64,000 bases of DNA from Lepidodermella squamata (lineage: Eukaryota; Gastrotricha). The stretch spans positions 310,001 through 374,000 of the forward strand of contig JBLDXI010000050.1 in assembly GCA_047495785.1 (NCBI GenBank), written 5' to 3'. Position numbers and translations under genes: made by a program. This document shows, in pieces, positions 33,438 to 45,047 of this stretch (within the stretch, counting starts at the first letter, position 1; the number at the start of each line of letters is the position of its first letter). The notes below the pieces were generated by a model. The model saw nothing but the letters and a program-made list of their open reading frames with translations, searched no databases and was not told where the DNA came from.

Positions 33438-34559
33438 TGAACCGGTTCATTTTATCATAAATCCAGTTTTTCTTTAAGGATTGTTCACTGCTTTTTTAAG
33501 GCTTTGGCTATGTTTTCATTTGAATTTTCATTTACAAAATCCATGGCTAAATACACTCTAAATAAACATCCACAATGACTCTTTAAGTTTTAAGTGATAT
33601 TCTAAATGTGACTTTTCCATTTAAAGGGCTGTACTTGTAGCCAGCCGCGTGCATGATATCGCATATCGTTCGTGTTGCGGCGTAAGGGACCGCCATAGTG
33701 CTAGCGTATATTTCTATATATCATTATACTGCTATATTGTGTTTGCAACTGCGGAGCGGTTGCATTCCAAATTACTGCTTTCGGTTCAAGGGCTATAAAA
33801 TTGCCATTAGCTGCGATTGCTATCTTGCGCTCTTGGACTCTTGAAGAGAATAGAGAAATTCTGCTTCTTCGCTTATCCTTTCTATGACTTTTCAAAGTGT
33901 TCTCCTGCTATTCTGGAATAATTCTTCGATTTATGATTTTACTGGTAGCAAAAACGAGCTGTCGTGAACCGTTGCTGTGCATCTTTATTTTCAACGCAGC
34001 GAAATACTCGAAAATGAACAAAGGAAATGAAACCATGAGAATAATTCATCAAACTTTGTTTCAAGAAAAATTGCGATAACAGGCTGAATATATCGAAATA
34101 GCCAGCACTCAGCAATAGTAGAGTAACGACCTTTTACCGGAATTTCGCCAATTTTCCAGTTTCGATTCCCGATCAATTTCCAATAACCAATCAGCTATAT
34201 CTGAAGGAGAGACTTCGAGTACAAGTTGAAGTAAAATAATCATATCAACAATGCAGAATTTAAAATTTAATACAACAGCTAATAGGATTTATGATACCCT
34301 ATTTCTACTTCAATAGCTTCGGAGATATTGCAATAAGATGTTAATGAATCATTACCAACTATTTTAGGAATGACCCATTCGAAATAGAAAGTTAACCTGA
34401 TTTTTACGAAAAATTATAAATGATATTTATGACTATTTCTTTACTCTTTATTGGTTTTTTTTACGTTTTTTGGTGACGGGAAGATCAATCAAACTATTTA
34501 CTATGCAACTTGTGTTCTTATTTTGTAGATATTTTATGGATACTATTGACCTTGTTATT
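33438..34559. other. Intergenic, no gene supported
   Basis: AT-rich downstream flank of the K2P gene. AATAAA-like words occur about 33560 (CTAAATAAACATCC), plausible for its polyadenylation. Open frames here are short and unsupported. Confidence 0.4.
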
Positions 34560-35480
34560 GCAGGCTCGCGGTATGCGGATGTGAGGAAGAAGAAGAAGCG
34601 GACCATGACTAAGGAAAATAAACCGGGAAGTGACATTGAGATACGGCTAACTATACCCAAGACTCAGCGTCTCAAGGTCATCAATTTTAGTAAGGCTGTA
34701 AAAGACAATAGAGTTGTCGAAAAACTTCGTAAAACTTAACCGAGTGACGATATAACAAATCTCGTGGATCAGGCAAAAAGCTTAAAATATCTTCCGCCGA
34801 TTCAAGAGCGTAAAAAACGGGAAGATGCTGATAATTCGGTCAACTCGGAAGTCGATTCGACCGATGAAGTGTCCCTATCACACTTGTCTGGGAGCTCCGA
34901 TCAGGACGATCCAATTAGCGAGACTAGCAGGCAATCACACAAGCAGTCAACAAGTGATTTAAAAGAAATACAGTGAGTATTAGCAATCTTCGCCCTCTGT
35001 GAGAAATGCTATGTAATAGTTTTTCTTATAGATTCAAGGCTTTATGTACGATATTTCAAGCAACGAAAACTTGAGAGCTGTGTTACTCAAGTTGTACAGT
35101 AAATTAGAAGAAAATGATGTCTCGATTATAGCAGCTCTTCCTGATGATGTAAATAATAGAAAAGATATCATTGAATTTATTAACCAGGCTAGAAACGATT
35201 TAAAAATTGCTAAATCTAAATTTCGTTTAACATTGGTGAAGCTATTTCTAAACTTAAAAAAACTGGTAAATGTCCAAAACAAGCTCAATGTGACATCTAT
35301 AAAACTTTCGGTGATTGTAAATCATGGTGTTATGAATTAACTAATCTGTACTCTAACTTCAAAGACTGCTGGCCAAAACTGATGTATTGTGCTATTTCTG
35401 TTAAACGTGAAAACCAGATATTACGTGAAAAAATATATGCTTTAATTAACGAAGATGAAGGTTTCCACGATTCTCTATAA
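34560..35480 (+). pseudogene. Decayed gene of unknown family
   Basis: Coding-like AT-rich sequence starts after a TTATTGCAG acceptor at about 34563. The frame encodes a Lys-rich start (VRKKKKRTM), then crosses one TAA (34737-34739) and continues in the same frame into an acidic, Ser/Asp-rich linker (DEVSLSHLSGSSDQDDPISE). A GTGAGT...TTATAG interval (34973-35031) looks like an intron but does not preserve phase. The next part has ENDVSIIAALPDDVNNRKDI, then a one-base frame change near 35225 into a Cys-rich C-terminus (CPKQAQCDIY, CKSWCYELTN). I do not recognise it; a transposon or endogenous viral gene is possible. The three lesions make it a pseudogene. Confidence 0.55.
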
Positions 35481-35489
35481 CGAGTAACT

Positions 35490-36495
35490 CTGTAACTCTG
35501 TAATGTATGGACCACATCGACTTTCTACCTATTCTAACAGAATAATAAAATGGGTGGAATGGGTTAACAGAAACTTTCGCTCCTTTATTACCTGTGTTGT
35601 TCTCATGGTAACATTGACAGAGTTGAGAAGAAAATGCTTTAGCTTCAAATAACAACAGGCAGTTAATTTATCGGAAATGCATTTTTGGCGCAGTTTTCCT
35701 TGCGTTTCTGAGATTTCCGCGCTCAACACCTGTCATTCATCTACGGGAAGCTTTCAGGCGCACTGGCCCTATCGTGCGCAGAATTTTCAAGGCTTTCTAG
35801 CGGGATGAAAAATTTGAATTTCTATCCAGCCAATTAAAGCTTGCTGACGTTTATGGACTCGAAATTCATGATTTTTACTATTTTAGAGATTTATGGGATC
35901 GTTACAAATGACACAAGCCACAAGAACAATGTTTTCACCCATGAGATTCATTATAGCATTATAGCATTATATTCATTAAAAAAAATGTTTCCATCCCTGG
36001 GCGCTCGGGGATCGAAGATCGCACCCTGCTCATGCGTCACTAGACGAGACCAGAGTTTTATTGGAATCCTTATCCTCCCTGCGGTCGGAGAAGGAGCGCC
36101 GGGTGAAACCCAGAATTTGAAACTTACATATTACCTACATGCAAGAGTATTCTTTTATTTAGCTATGTAGTAGTTGAAAATGACCGCATGTGCTCTAAGC
36201 TCTTTGCATTAGTTGTCGCTTGTCGCTATAGCAGATTGGTAACGACTGTGTTCCAAATCTTGTAATTTCTAACACTTCTACTGCTAAATCAAAAATCAAG
36301 CAGTCAGAGCTCCAGGATTGGACTCCAGGATGTAAATTCAACCATCGGAATGACTTGTTTTGATTTTTTTCATCGGAACACGCGACTAATTTATCGTAGC
36401 ACTACCTTAAACCGTCGGAATTCGCGCTAAATTGAAGCAGCAATGAACGATTTATTAAACATTAATTTATGCTCCCAATTTTCACCATTTGAAAC
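35490..36495. other. Intergenic, no gene supported
   Basis: No convincing coding signal. CATCGGAA/CCGTCGGAA words recur at 36349 and 36414 just before the Mutator-like frame, and inverted forms (TTCCGACG) at 37412 and 37530 within the relic. They may be traces of that element's terminal or internal repeats. Confidence 0.35.
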
Positions 36496-38030
36496 ATGAA
36501 TTTTTTGAAATTGTACGAATCTGACGGAAGCGTACAGGAATTTGAGGTCTCCAACGATGGGCAGTCGGTCGAGAATCAAGATCTGGACTGGGACGAAGAT
36601 GACCCTGCTCTGGTTGACGATGAAAATGGCTTTATTGCCGACCCGAAGCCGACAAATGAATTTGAGTTTGACTCGTTCGAAACTTTGCGATTCGGCATTA
36701 CATTCCAAGAAGCCAAGGACTACGTCAAGCGGAACTACGGCATTCTTTGGATTGACACTACCAAGAGCGGTTTCAACAAGCAAACATGCTATTACGTTTG
36801 TAAGCATCGGAAGTCAGGCTCAAAGGATTGCCCCCACCGGGGTGTACTCAAATGGTCTCCTGACCAAGCCGTGTTTTCGTGTGGCGGCGCTCATGTGCAT
36901 CCAAGCAATTCCACAAGCGTTTTAACAGCCGAGGTGAGGCGATATGTGCTGGATCATATCAATGATCCACCCAAGTACATCAGGGAGCGGCTCATCAAAG
37001 ACAATCCAAAGCTGACAACTAGGCAAGTCGCCAATTTGAAGCAACAGTTGAAGAGAAAACATCGAATGGCAACTGTTGGTCCTGACGCGCTTTCAAGCTC
37101 TTTCGGAACAGCTGAGCTTCGTGCCTGGTGCGAATCGCGAACTCAGAAGCCTGTCGATGACAAACAACCTTATGTCGTCCACTAGGAAGTCGAGGAATCG
37201 CTGGCAAACAAGGATAGGAAGCCGTTCTATAGATAGGATAGAAAGTTTATGCCGCTTTATCTTCCGATGGCGGTAATGGCAGATGGCGCGGGCTATATTA
37301 CTACTGCGATCGAAACAATCTTTGGCAAGGGAGCAGTGCTACGATTGTTGTGCTATTTTCATGTGAAGTTCAACGCGCGGAAATGGTTTGGGCGTAAGTA
37401 ATTTGCCTCTTTCCGACGGTCGTAAGACAATTTTACCTTTGTTAGAGTTCTTAGAGTCGGATCAAATTGTGGTACAAGCTGCACGACCTACTAACGCTCG
37501 TTCAGCTCGCATTGTCACGCCTTGAGGTAATTCCGACGGTGTTAAGATATTCCGAAATTACCTAACAATTTTTCATTTTTAGTTTTTGCTGTTGTGGCAG
37601 CTTGCCAAGGATGAGATGGCGGCCAGCCGATGTTCATGCTGAGTTTGTCGCTTATTTCGAGCCAATATGCCAATATTGGTCACAAGCTGGATTCAGTCGA
37701 TTCCGCGCTGGTGCTGCGCGGTAACCCTCGGGGTAGGCCACCTCGTCAAGGTCGTGCGCTGTAATTGGCTCAGCAGGTTGGCATGGCTCCTGAAACTGCT
37801 TTCGAGGAAGAGGGCGCGGGCGGCCACCAGGTCGTGGATTAGGACGAGGACGGGGATCAGTTTATTTGCTGGCAGTTGAAGATGCTCCGATTGCCGCTAC
37901 AGCAGTGATGACACGAAACCGAGGTCGCGCTCGTGGACGCGGGGTTGAGCCTCCAGAAGAGCTGGTTGCTCCGGCGGTTGCTCGCGGCCGTGGCGCGGGT
38001 CGCCGACCGGGGCGGGGACGTTCTTAATCA
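36496..38030 (+). mobile_element. Mutator-like (MULE) transposase relic
   Basis: An intact 229-codon frame (36496-37185) has an acidic start and then a WRKY/FLYWCH-like zinc-binding region: CYYVCKHRKSGSKDCPHRGV and SCGGAHVH, as in the DNA-binding part of MULE transposases. After its stop, positions 37247-37395 encode VMADGAGYITTAI and LRLLCYFHVKFNARKW, which match the second Asp and CxxH region of the MULE DDE domain, in pieces. Near 37710-38026 the sequence encodes Arg/Gly-rich stretches (RGRPPRQGR, RGRARGRG), typical of a transposase C-terminal tail. Stops and frame changes make it non-functional. Confidence 0.7.
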
Positions 38031-38793
38031 AGTCTTACTTTGCGACTCATTGAAAGTTACTTATTTCATCGAACATTTCGGTCTTAACACATCGGAAAAT
38101 AAGAATAAATATTATAACGATGACCTTTCCGATGCTTATTATTTAAAATATAAAAACTTAATATTCCGCAGGTTCCGACGCTTTAAGTTAAAATGGTTCG
38201 AGAAAAGAAAATAGAAGTTCGCGGGTTTCATTTTACTTTTTATCAATTTTTATCAAAAAGGCGGTAAGACCTTAGTTTAGCGTTTAGCGGCATCCAAGAT
38301 TTCAAGTTTTTCGATTGCATCTCTGATGGTAAATCAAAATAAATCAAATTAAATGGCCGCCCTGCGTGAATCAATCATTATAAATCTAAATAAGGGAAAA
38401 TAAGGTCTAAATTAAATTAAATCAAATCCAAAGCATTGAACTGGGCCTGTTGAGCAACGTGCGAAAGAAGGCAGTTCTATACGAAGAGGTTGTTGTGGGT
38501 TACAGCCAAGCATGCGAAGCACGGGCGGCGTCAAATCGCGGCAGAGGTTATCCTATTCCGTTTGGTCGTGTGACCCGAAGCTAAGTTTCGAGCTAAGTTC
38601 CGACGATAAAAACTTCGGCTAGCAACTCGCTAACTTCTAGCGCTCTTATCTAGCGGAATGAAGAAACTAGTTGCTGGTTACTTTTCTCGCTTCGCTCGAC
38701 TGCGACAACAATTAATCGCTAAGTAAATCCGATAATTAGGATTTCCTAATATAATTCCTAATATAATTCCTTAATCGTGTCGCTAACATATCG
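38031..38793. other. Intergenic, transposon-derived background
   Basis: No gene. An AAATCAAA/AAATTAAA-rich stretch at 38330-38430 recalls the (GATTT)n element near 16.1-16.7 kb, including an inverted AAATCCAAAGCATTGAACTGG end. Confidence 0.4.
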
Positions 38794-38959
38794 CTGGTTG
38801 GGCAGAACGACTTGCCTTAAACAGAAACAATGGCTCAGAAAAGATGATGCGTAGAAAAAAACTGGCGCTCAGCTATCTTGCGACTTGCGACTGACTTAGC
38901 GGGTGGCGGATATGCCATTTTTTCCATTTTGGGCAAGTCGTTCTGTCGCCCACCCCGCG
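38794..38959. mobile_element. Palindromic MITE 1
   Basis: The left arm (about 38797-38833, GGGCAGAACGACTTGCC...AATGGC) is the approximate reverse complement of the right arm (about 38911-38955, GCCATTTTTTCCATTTTGGG then CAAGTCGTTCTGTCGCCC). The interior is short and non-coding. It abuts the next palindromic element directly. Confidence 0.6.
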
Positions 38960-38966
38960 ATATACA

Positions 38967-39195
38967 GGGCGTTCGTGTAATAATACTCTTCTAAATATAG
39001 AATTTTTCTAGAAAATATAGGCCGAGTAGCTTGGCCAAATCGATATTTGACGGTATAACATTCGTAAATCGTTTATATCTGAATTCTTTACTCAAGTTAT
39101 ATACCATACAAAAATAGCTTTGCTACTCTTTGCATGCATTTTAGCTTTTTTGTAGCTATTTTTAGCTCACTCAGAGTATTATTACACGAACGCCC
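38967..39195. mobile_element. Palindromic MITE 2, 229 bp
   Basis: Perfect 23-bp terminal inverted repeats begin GGGCGTTCGTGTAATA at 38967 and end with the inverse at 39195. The interior (39000-39125), read in reverse, matches the dispersed repeats at 715-935 and, more weakly, 95-255, which lack these termini. It is a non-autonomous DNA transposon; the superfamily is uncertain because no clear target duplication is visible. Confidence 0.75.
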
Positions 39196-39942
39196 GCAGA
39201 GTCGTTACTGCTTACCAGCTGATTCTCAACTATTATGTAAAATTAAGATGATAAAATGCTATCATGATGATATTAATATTATTTATTATTTAAAAAATCT
39301 TGATCGTGTGCGTGAAATTTTTCCAAGTTCTGCCAAGGGAGCTCAATAAGTAAGTAGCACGCTGGAATTTTGTAACCAATCGGAATATTGTAAGTAGACT
39401 GCCCTTCTAATCCTGGAAATATCAATTTACGAATACAAATGATGATGATAACGGTGATAATGATGAACGATTAGCTAACAACAGTTAACTATCGCCGATT
39501 TTATGCCGATGTTTATTATGAGTAACGAAGAAATACTATGATCGCATTTCGTTGCCAGTTTTTTTGCCCACATTCTTTTCGAACAAACTTTTCTGGAATT
39601 TTGACCACAGATTAGACCTATCATTTGCTGAAAACCGCATAAAAAAAATTCATCGTAGTTGTGGAGCAATCGAAAATGAACAAATGAACAAATGAAAATG
39701 TTTTATTTACGTCCACCTTCGGCTAAAAGTGATGGTAATATATATACAAGCCTTACCCGTGAGGGTTTAGGGGACGGCTGACGACGAGAAATCAGCTTCA
39801 GGAACAGTCGCGAACAATCTGCTTTTTCCCATGAATTCATAATTTTCTATATTGTTACATAGTAGCTGCCATTCTTCCCGGTCTCTAGCTGTTACTTCCG
39901 CCAATTCTAAATCCGCAATTTTGTGAATTTCGATGCGTCGCA
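39196..39942. other. Intergenic, includes the 3' flank of the non-LTR fragment
   Basis: No gene. The part next to 39943 (about 39690-39940) is probably the 3' untranslated tail of the reverse-strand retrotransposon fragment. Confidence 0.4.
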
Positions 39943-41019
39943 TCAATAAGGTTGATTTACGGGGTTGCCCTCGTTTTTTAGGTTCATTAGGATGCCCCTG
40001 ATACGTTTTTCATGTATATAAAAAATTTTGATTTTTAGAAGGCTTCTTCGGAGGCAGTCAGACCATCGGGTTGGCGGCCTGCCGCGACGCAAGTACCAAC
40101 TCGGGTCGACTGCTTTCCAATAATACATAATACTCGTGAGACTTTCAGGGTCATATTCGTCCTGTCGAATTATATGGCCAAAATATTTCAGACGAAATTT
40201 TTCAATCAATTTACTCAATTCCATTACGTCGCAGATCAGTCTAATATCAACATTAGGAATATAATCTGTCCTAAACAGACCCATAATTGTTCTAAGCCAT
40301 CGCATAAAGGTGACATTTAACCTTTGCTCTTGTTGGGTGGTCAGGTTCCAGGTTTCGCAGGCATAGGTGACGGTAGGAATAACAACGCATTTAAGGACTT
40401 TCAATTTCGTAGCTAAGCTCACGTGTTTTCTATTAAACATAAGTTTATTGAGGGCACCAAAGCAGCCGCCAGCTTTTGCTATGCGTGCCTTGATCTCCTC
40501 GTCCATTTTCCCGTCAGAAGTGATGATGCTTCCTAAATATTTGAAAGACGTCACTTTTTCCAAAAGTTTGCCGTCTAATTCAAGTTGGTAGTTTCTATCC
40601 TCACCGATCACCATGTATTGTGTTTTACTAATGCTGATTTTCAAGCCTAGCTCCGTACATGCCTTATTGAAAACATCCAATAATAGTTTAATTTCTTCAT
40701 GACTCATATCTATTAAAGTTCCATCATCCGCGAAAGCAATCAGGTTCAAAAATTGTTCAGTATTAATAGGGAAGCCACCTGGGGTGTCCATCAATTTTCG
40801 GCAGATTTTATCGAACGTTGCGATGAAGAGTAGCGGAGACAAGGGACAGCCTTGCCGTAAGCCCCTCTTCACCACGAGTTGATTATTTATTTTGACTGCT
40901 ACTTTGTTACATTTATAAAAGCTTTTAACAGCCGCAATAAGGTTTGCATCGACACCTAGTTCCTCGAGCGCGGCCCAGACCTTCTCGCGGTCGATCAGAT
41001 CGTAGGCCTTCTCCAGCAA
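39943..41019 (-). mobile_element. Non-LTR retrotransposon, 5'-truncated reverse transcriptase
   Basis: A continuous 358-codon frame covers the reverse transcriptase from just inside motif A (EKAYDLIDREKVW) through RQGCPLSPLLF, the catalytic FADDGT box, GLKISISKTQYM and YLGSIITSDG, to the C-terminal part with YACETWNLT, FGHIIRQ and RRGRPPTRWSD. These are typical of LINE-type elements. The endonuclease and the N-terminal half of the RT are missing, and the break at about 41020 is abrupt, as expected of 5' truncation during target-primed insertion. The frame carries no stops or frameshifts, so the insertion is fairly young. Clade assignment (RTE/CR1/Jockey-like) needs a phylogeny. Confidence 0.9.
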
Positions 41020-41131
41020 TCGAAAAATTTCGGGGAAATAAATAATGTGCGTGCCATCGCTATTATTTTACTTGTGCGCGCAGGGCATTTTATTGAAGGT
41101 GTGCGGGTCAAGTGCGCGCGTGCGCGGCTTC

Positions 41132-41172
41132 AGACGGACGGACAGACGGACGGACGGACCGACGGACGGACA
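41132..41172. repeat. (ACGG)n microsatellite
   Basis: Short imperfect array of GACGGACG-type tetramers lying about 110 bp beyond the truncated 5' end of the retrotransposon fragment. 41173-41452 holds nothing else. Confidence 0.8.
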
Positions 41173-41452
41173 GGCAATTTTGACAGTATAGTACCGGGTT
41201 TCACCCGGCACATTGTCCAGACTCTGTCCAGACGTTTCAAACGTTTAATGAAATTAGCAATCTAAAAAAAATATATAACGCCCAAGTATTAGTGTATAGT
41301 TTCTGTATTCGTCAAGTTTATTTATCATTCATTAGCCGAGTTAAAAACAGATATAACTGAAAATCATCGGATCAATGATGATTTGCTTTATCGATAAGCC
41401 GATAAAGCAATATAAGCTTAGCGTCACACAATTTCGAGCTGATCAGTTTTTA

Positions 41453-42416
41453 CTAAGCGGTGGCGCCGCAGGTTTCAATACCCGCGATATTATATATGGT
41501 AGCAGTGCCAAAACCCGGTGTTTTTTTGGCATCTGGAGTGACACCGGCAAGTGCAGTGCAGCAACCTGCGAACGTAGCGTATTGATAAGCCGTAACGGAT
41601 GCCGCCTGGCATATTATAATTTAAAAGACAATTTATATAGATGAACAACAGAATGGATGCTCACCAATCCACTAGCTCCTTGTACATTAGTAGAACTGCT
41701 AGCAGTGTGGGGGAAACGTACACATGACCCAACAGCTGCAATAGTTGCAGCTGCACCTGTTATTTTGTATGGAGTCGCATCCAATGCTCCAATGCATGTC
41801 AGAATTGGCATTGCATTACTCGGCTGCGGTAGTGCTTCGTATCTGATATTGGCAGTTGTCGCAGTTGTGGCACCACAGCATAGTGCAAATGTGCTGAAGG
41901 TATTAACTGAGTCAGAAGCAATCTATCCACATCAAACTCCAAACTAATATGATTAGCTGCACGCAAAAAATAATTACCGTAGCAGCAGTAGGTGCTGTAA
42001 TGTACTTAGTACAAATTGTGGATCCAGTTCCGGCTTCGTTATGACAAAATTTGACAGTTTTAGCAACCCCAGTAGCATCAGCGGCAGCAGACCCCTGAGT
42101 CGTCATTGAGCAAAGCTGGTAGAGTAGCTGGTATTGGGAGTCATTGGATGAGAAAAATAACATCTCGATTATGATAATGAGGGATTTTGCGGATTACCGT
42201 AGCTTGGCACGTCTGACCATTTGTTGCACACTGATTGTCGGTTTTGGCGATACAATTCTTGGCGGTAGTATCACAGATACTAGGAGTCGCTGCGCATTGT
42301 TGATTTGCGGCGCAACCAGCGCTGCCCGTTGGGCACGGGGTTGTCGTCGTCGACGCAGGGCAAGCTGTGGCTGCGGCACAGGCGGCAGCGATTATCGCCA
42401 GAGTAAGGTAAGCCAT
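41453..42416 (-). CDS. Cys/Thr/Ala-rich secreted protein, paralogue 2
   Basis: Four exons, 42416-42198, 42115-41978, 41922-41665 and 41605-41453, all phase 0, giving 255 aa. The leader (MAYLTLAIIAAACAAATACP) is nearly identical to that of the gene at 14174-15089. The Cys/Thr-rich stalk (CPASTTTTPCPTGS), the central NIRYEAL and CVRFPHTA motifs and the C-terminal FAGCCTAL/GFGTATIY block align in order. It differs by an extra 55-nt intron (41923-41977) splitting the exon that is single in the other copy. Upstream sequence is also conserved (AGTATGTCTGACA...GCGGCATTTAAT), although the TATA box is weaker. Secretion is inferred from the leader; function is unknown. Confidence 0.82.
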
Positions 42417-43902
42417 CTGAAGACTTGTTATCAAGCAAAGAAGAAGAGGCTGTTGCTCTTGGAACAATTCCACCAGGAATTAAATGCCGCTACGCATCTT
42501 GTCAGACATACTTTGTGTTAACCTCCATGTATATTTTCAAGTTATGACAAGTTTTTAATACTATTAAGGGAGAAACAGGCACCATGGCTGACCGGAACAA
42601 CGTCCTGGTTTATCGATTTTATATCGAAGTCCCTCGGTCCATGTCAATATTTTAGATTCAATGCGTTACCAAGGCGTTCAATTTTTCGAGTATATACGAT
42701 ATATATAAGATATTACGTGCGGGGCTTTGGACTTGGCTTTAAACGCAAAAGCATGTTGTGGCGCGTGAATGACATGACGGGAAGTAGTTCCGACTGACAC
42801 AAGCATCAGCTAGTGCAGTATGATATGCGCAAAATAAGCTCTACGGGATACTTGCTTTTAATGCGCTCATTTCAATGTGGCGCTGGGGGATTATTTAATG
42901 CATTTTTCATCTTATTCCATTTTTATTCCACCTCAAATCTCAAATTGGAAAATCTGTCACGCCGTTCCGGGGAATTCTCTCATTGTAAACTTGTTCTCAA
43001 AATACTTCCGGTCGTGGTCAGTGGATGGATTTTTTGGCCACATTAACTTCATAATCAACAAGCAATCAAGCAACTCGCTCGGTTGGGTCTTCTCGCTGCA
43101 TATTTAACGGCTCACATTAATCCCAAGCAATATAAAAATCACCATCCTTCGGCATCAGCCACCTCACCCTGAGCTCCGTGCTCCGTCATGGTTCTCGGTC
43201 AGCCATTATAGTTCGGTATACTCCTGTTACTAAACAAGAGAACTCATATTTTCCTTGAAAACACCTGTTTTCTAAAGCCTAGAGCTATTCATCCCTTCCC
43301 GAACTGAAATTTTTGGGTAAAATTGATGTCAAGCCGTGTAAAGCCAAATAATTGCGGGTTTTCGGAACTAAACGGATGTAAATGGTCGAAATTTTGTTGA
43401 TGAAAGTAAATGTAAGGCCTGTTTTGGCGATGTATTTTGTTGTAAGGCTCGAAAATAGTGGATGTCTTAACTCTTTCACTGCCAGAGTTTTCTCCCGGAG
43501 ATTTTTTTCTCACGTGAGTTTTTCTCCCCGGAGAAACCCAACTTTCACCTAGCGAGATGCTGGAATAGCGATTTCGCGTTTTGTGTTATGTTTGTTCAAG
43601 GTTTAAAATAAACAAAACATGCGCGTTTATCGCCGCTGTTAGCTGTTATGCAAACAAATCGGGCGCGCCTTGGGTGACTCTCAAGTGCGACCAGTAAACA
43701 AAGACGCGGTCTTCGCCCTCGCTGTTGAATGCGTAAATCAAACTTGAAGCCTGTTTTCGAAACGTTATTATTTGCGCAAACCGCCAAGTAGTGAAAATTC
43801 AGGTGAAAATAATTCAGGAGTTATCAAAAATCATTGGAACAAAAACATTTATTTCAAGCAACAAGAACAAAAAACTGATCACCACGCACAAAGCACAAAT
43901 TG
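42417..43902. other. Intergenic with a candidate piggyBac-type terminus
   Basis: No gene is supported. At about 43470, TTAACTCTTTCACTGCCAG starts with the piggyBac target TTAA and resembles a piggyBac-type end (compare the canonical CCCTTTGCCTGCCA). It is followed by a TTTTCTCCCGGAG / TTTTTCTCCCCGGAG imperfect direct repeat. No matching inverted end was found, and the link to the piggyBac transposase 4 kb away is unproven. Confidence 0.35.
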
Positions 43903-44595
43903 CTAATTTTTCGCCGATTTTTTCTTCGACTCGTATGCTTTCTTTTTACGATTACACTCTGCGAAATTTTGGCAAATAGCACGTCGAATTAGGAAAAAAT
44001 GATCGTATTTTTGCATTACAAGTTTTGTTACATCGTCAATCAAATCCGCATCATTCCAAACTGACGCATTGCTAAATTGCCGGGACCGACTTTCACATTC
44101 TTTCAAAATTCTTTTCGCAAACAAACAAGGTTTATCTTTATGCATTTCATAAGCCGATTTTATGATTTCTTGCTCCAGCACATGCGAACCTAACAATATC
44201 ATGCTATTTGTTTCATTATCACCAGGCAGGTCGGCGAAACTTCTTGCGATCCATTGAGCGTGGGAGTGATTTTCATTTGTTTCCGATTGACGCGCGTCAC
44301 GCCGAAAAACGAGCCGATGAACCTGTCGAAGCGGCGTAATTTTAGACGCTGCGTCTTTGAGCGGTAGAATTGCGGATACAGCTGTTGGCGGCGCTAACGC
44401 CGACGTGGTGCTTTGTTGCAATGGCGTTGAAGAGCTTGAGGCGGAGATCGATTCCGACTCGCTGCCGAAGTCATACACGCCAATTCGAGAATCGCTCTAC
44501 GAATGTGGAAAAAATGCGAAAATGCTGACGGATCTAATTTTTCAAGCGACTTACATCGGCCGTTGAACCGCTCTCTTCAAATCGGCTGGTTCCAT
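43903..44595 (-). CDS. Hypothetical 210-aa protein
   Basis: Two exons: 44595-44555 (MEPADLKRAVQRP...) and 44494-43903, joined across a 60-nt intron with a GTAAGT donor and a pyrimidine-rich acceptor. The exon-1 ATG provides a start that the exon-2 frame lacks. The N-terminal 60 residues are Ser/Thr/Ala-rich and disordered-looking. The C-terminal 130 residues are helical and charged (VLEQEIIKSAYEMHK, CLFAKRILKECESRSRQF, IDDVTKLVMQKYDHFF), with a Lys-rich end. The C-terminal layout is reminiscent of BEN-type DNA-binding domains, but this is weak. No leader or membrane segment is seen, so a nuclear or cytoplasmic role is more likely than export. Confidence 0.55.
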
Positions 44596-45047
44596 AGAAT
44601 TCTCGGTTTGTCTCCCGAAAAGCTAGGCGATGCCTCTCGACCACAGTAGAAACTAAATTCGTAAATATTTGCATTCCTAAAATAAAAAACAAAATAGTAC
44701 AGCATCAGACTTTGTTTTACTGGAGCTAAACGATACAATCAGCAATTATTGAAAAGAGGTACTCAAATTTAGCCTTCAATGAATAAATGAAATGAACGAA
44801 ATTCAGGCAAAGCCAATAATCAAAATGTAAAAAACATCGTCGCGAATGAGTGAGACGGACGAGTTGAAGAGAAAGGCTGCTGCCGAAAGGAAATTGTTTC
44901 TCGCTACCGTAAAATACTGAAGGGTCAATTATTTTCAAGTTATCCCAATTTTGCAAATTTTTCACAAATTTTATGTCGAAATTCCCAAAGTAGCGCAACA
45001 AATTAAAAAATTTCCTTCCGGCATAGAAAAAATCGAAAAGGTTCAGA
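44596..45047. other. Intergenic, no gene supported
   Basis: AT-rich. A minus-strand frame (45094-44726) overlaps the end of the next gene and is treated as chance. Confidence 0.4.

Noticed and set aside
39943-41019. Host telomerase or group II intron reverse transcriptase
   Set aside because: The motif order with FADDGT, YACETW and RRGRPPTRWSD is that of LINE-type elements.
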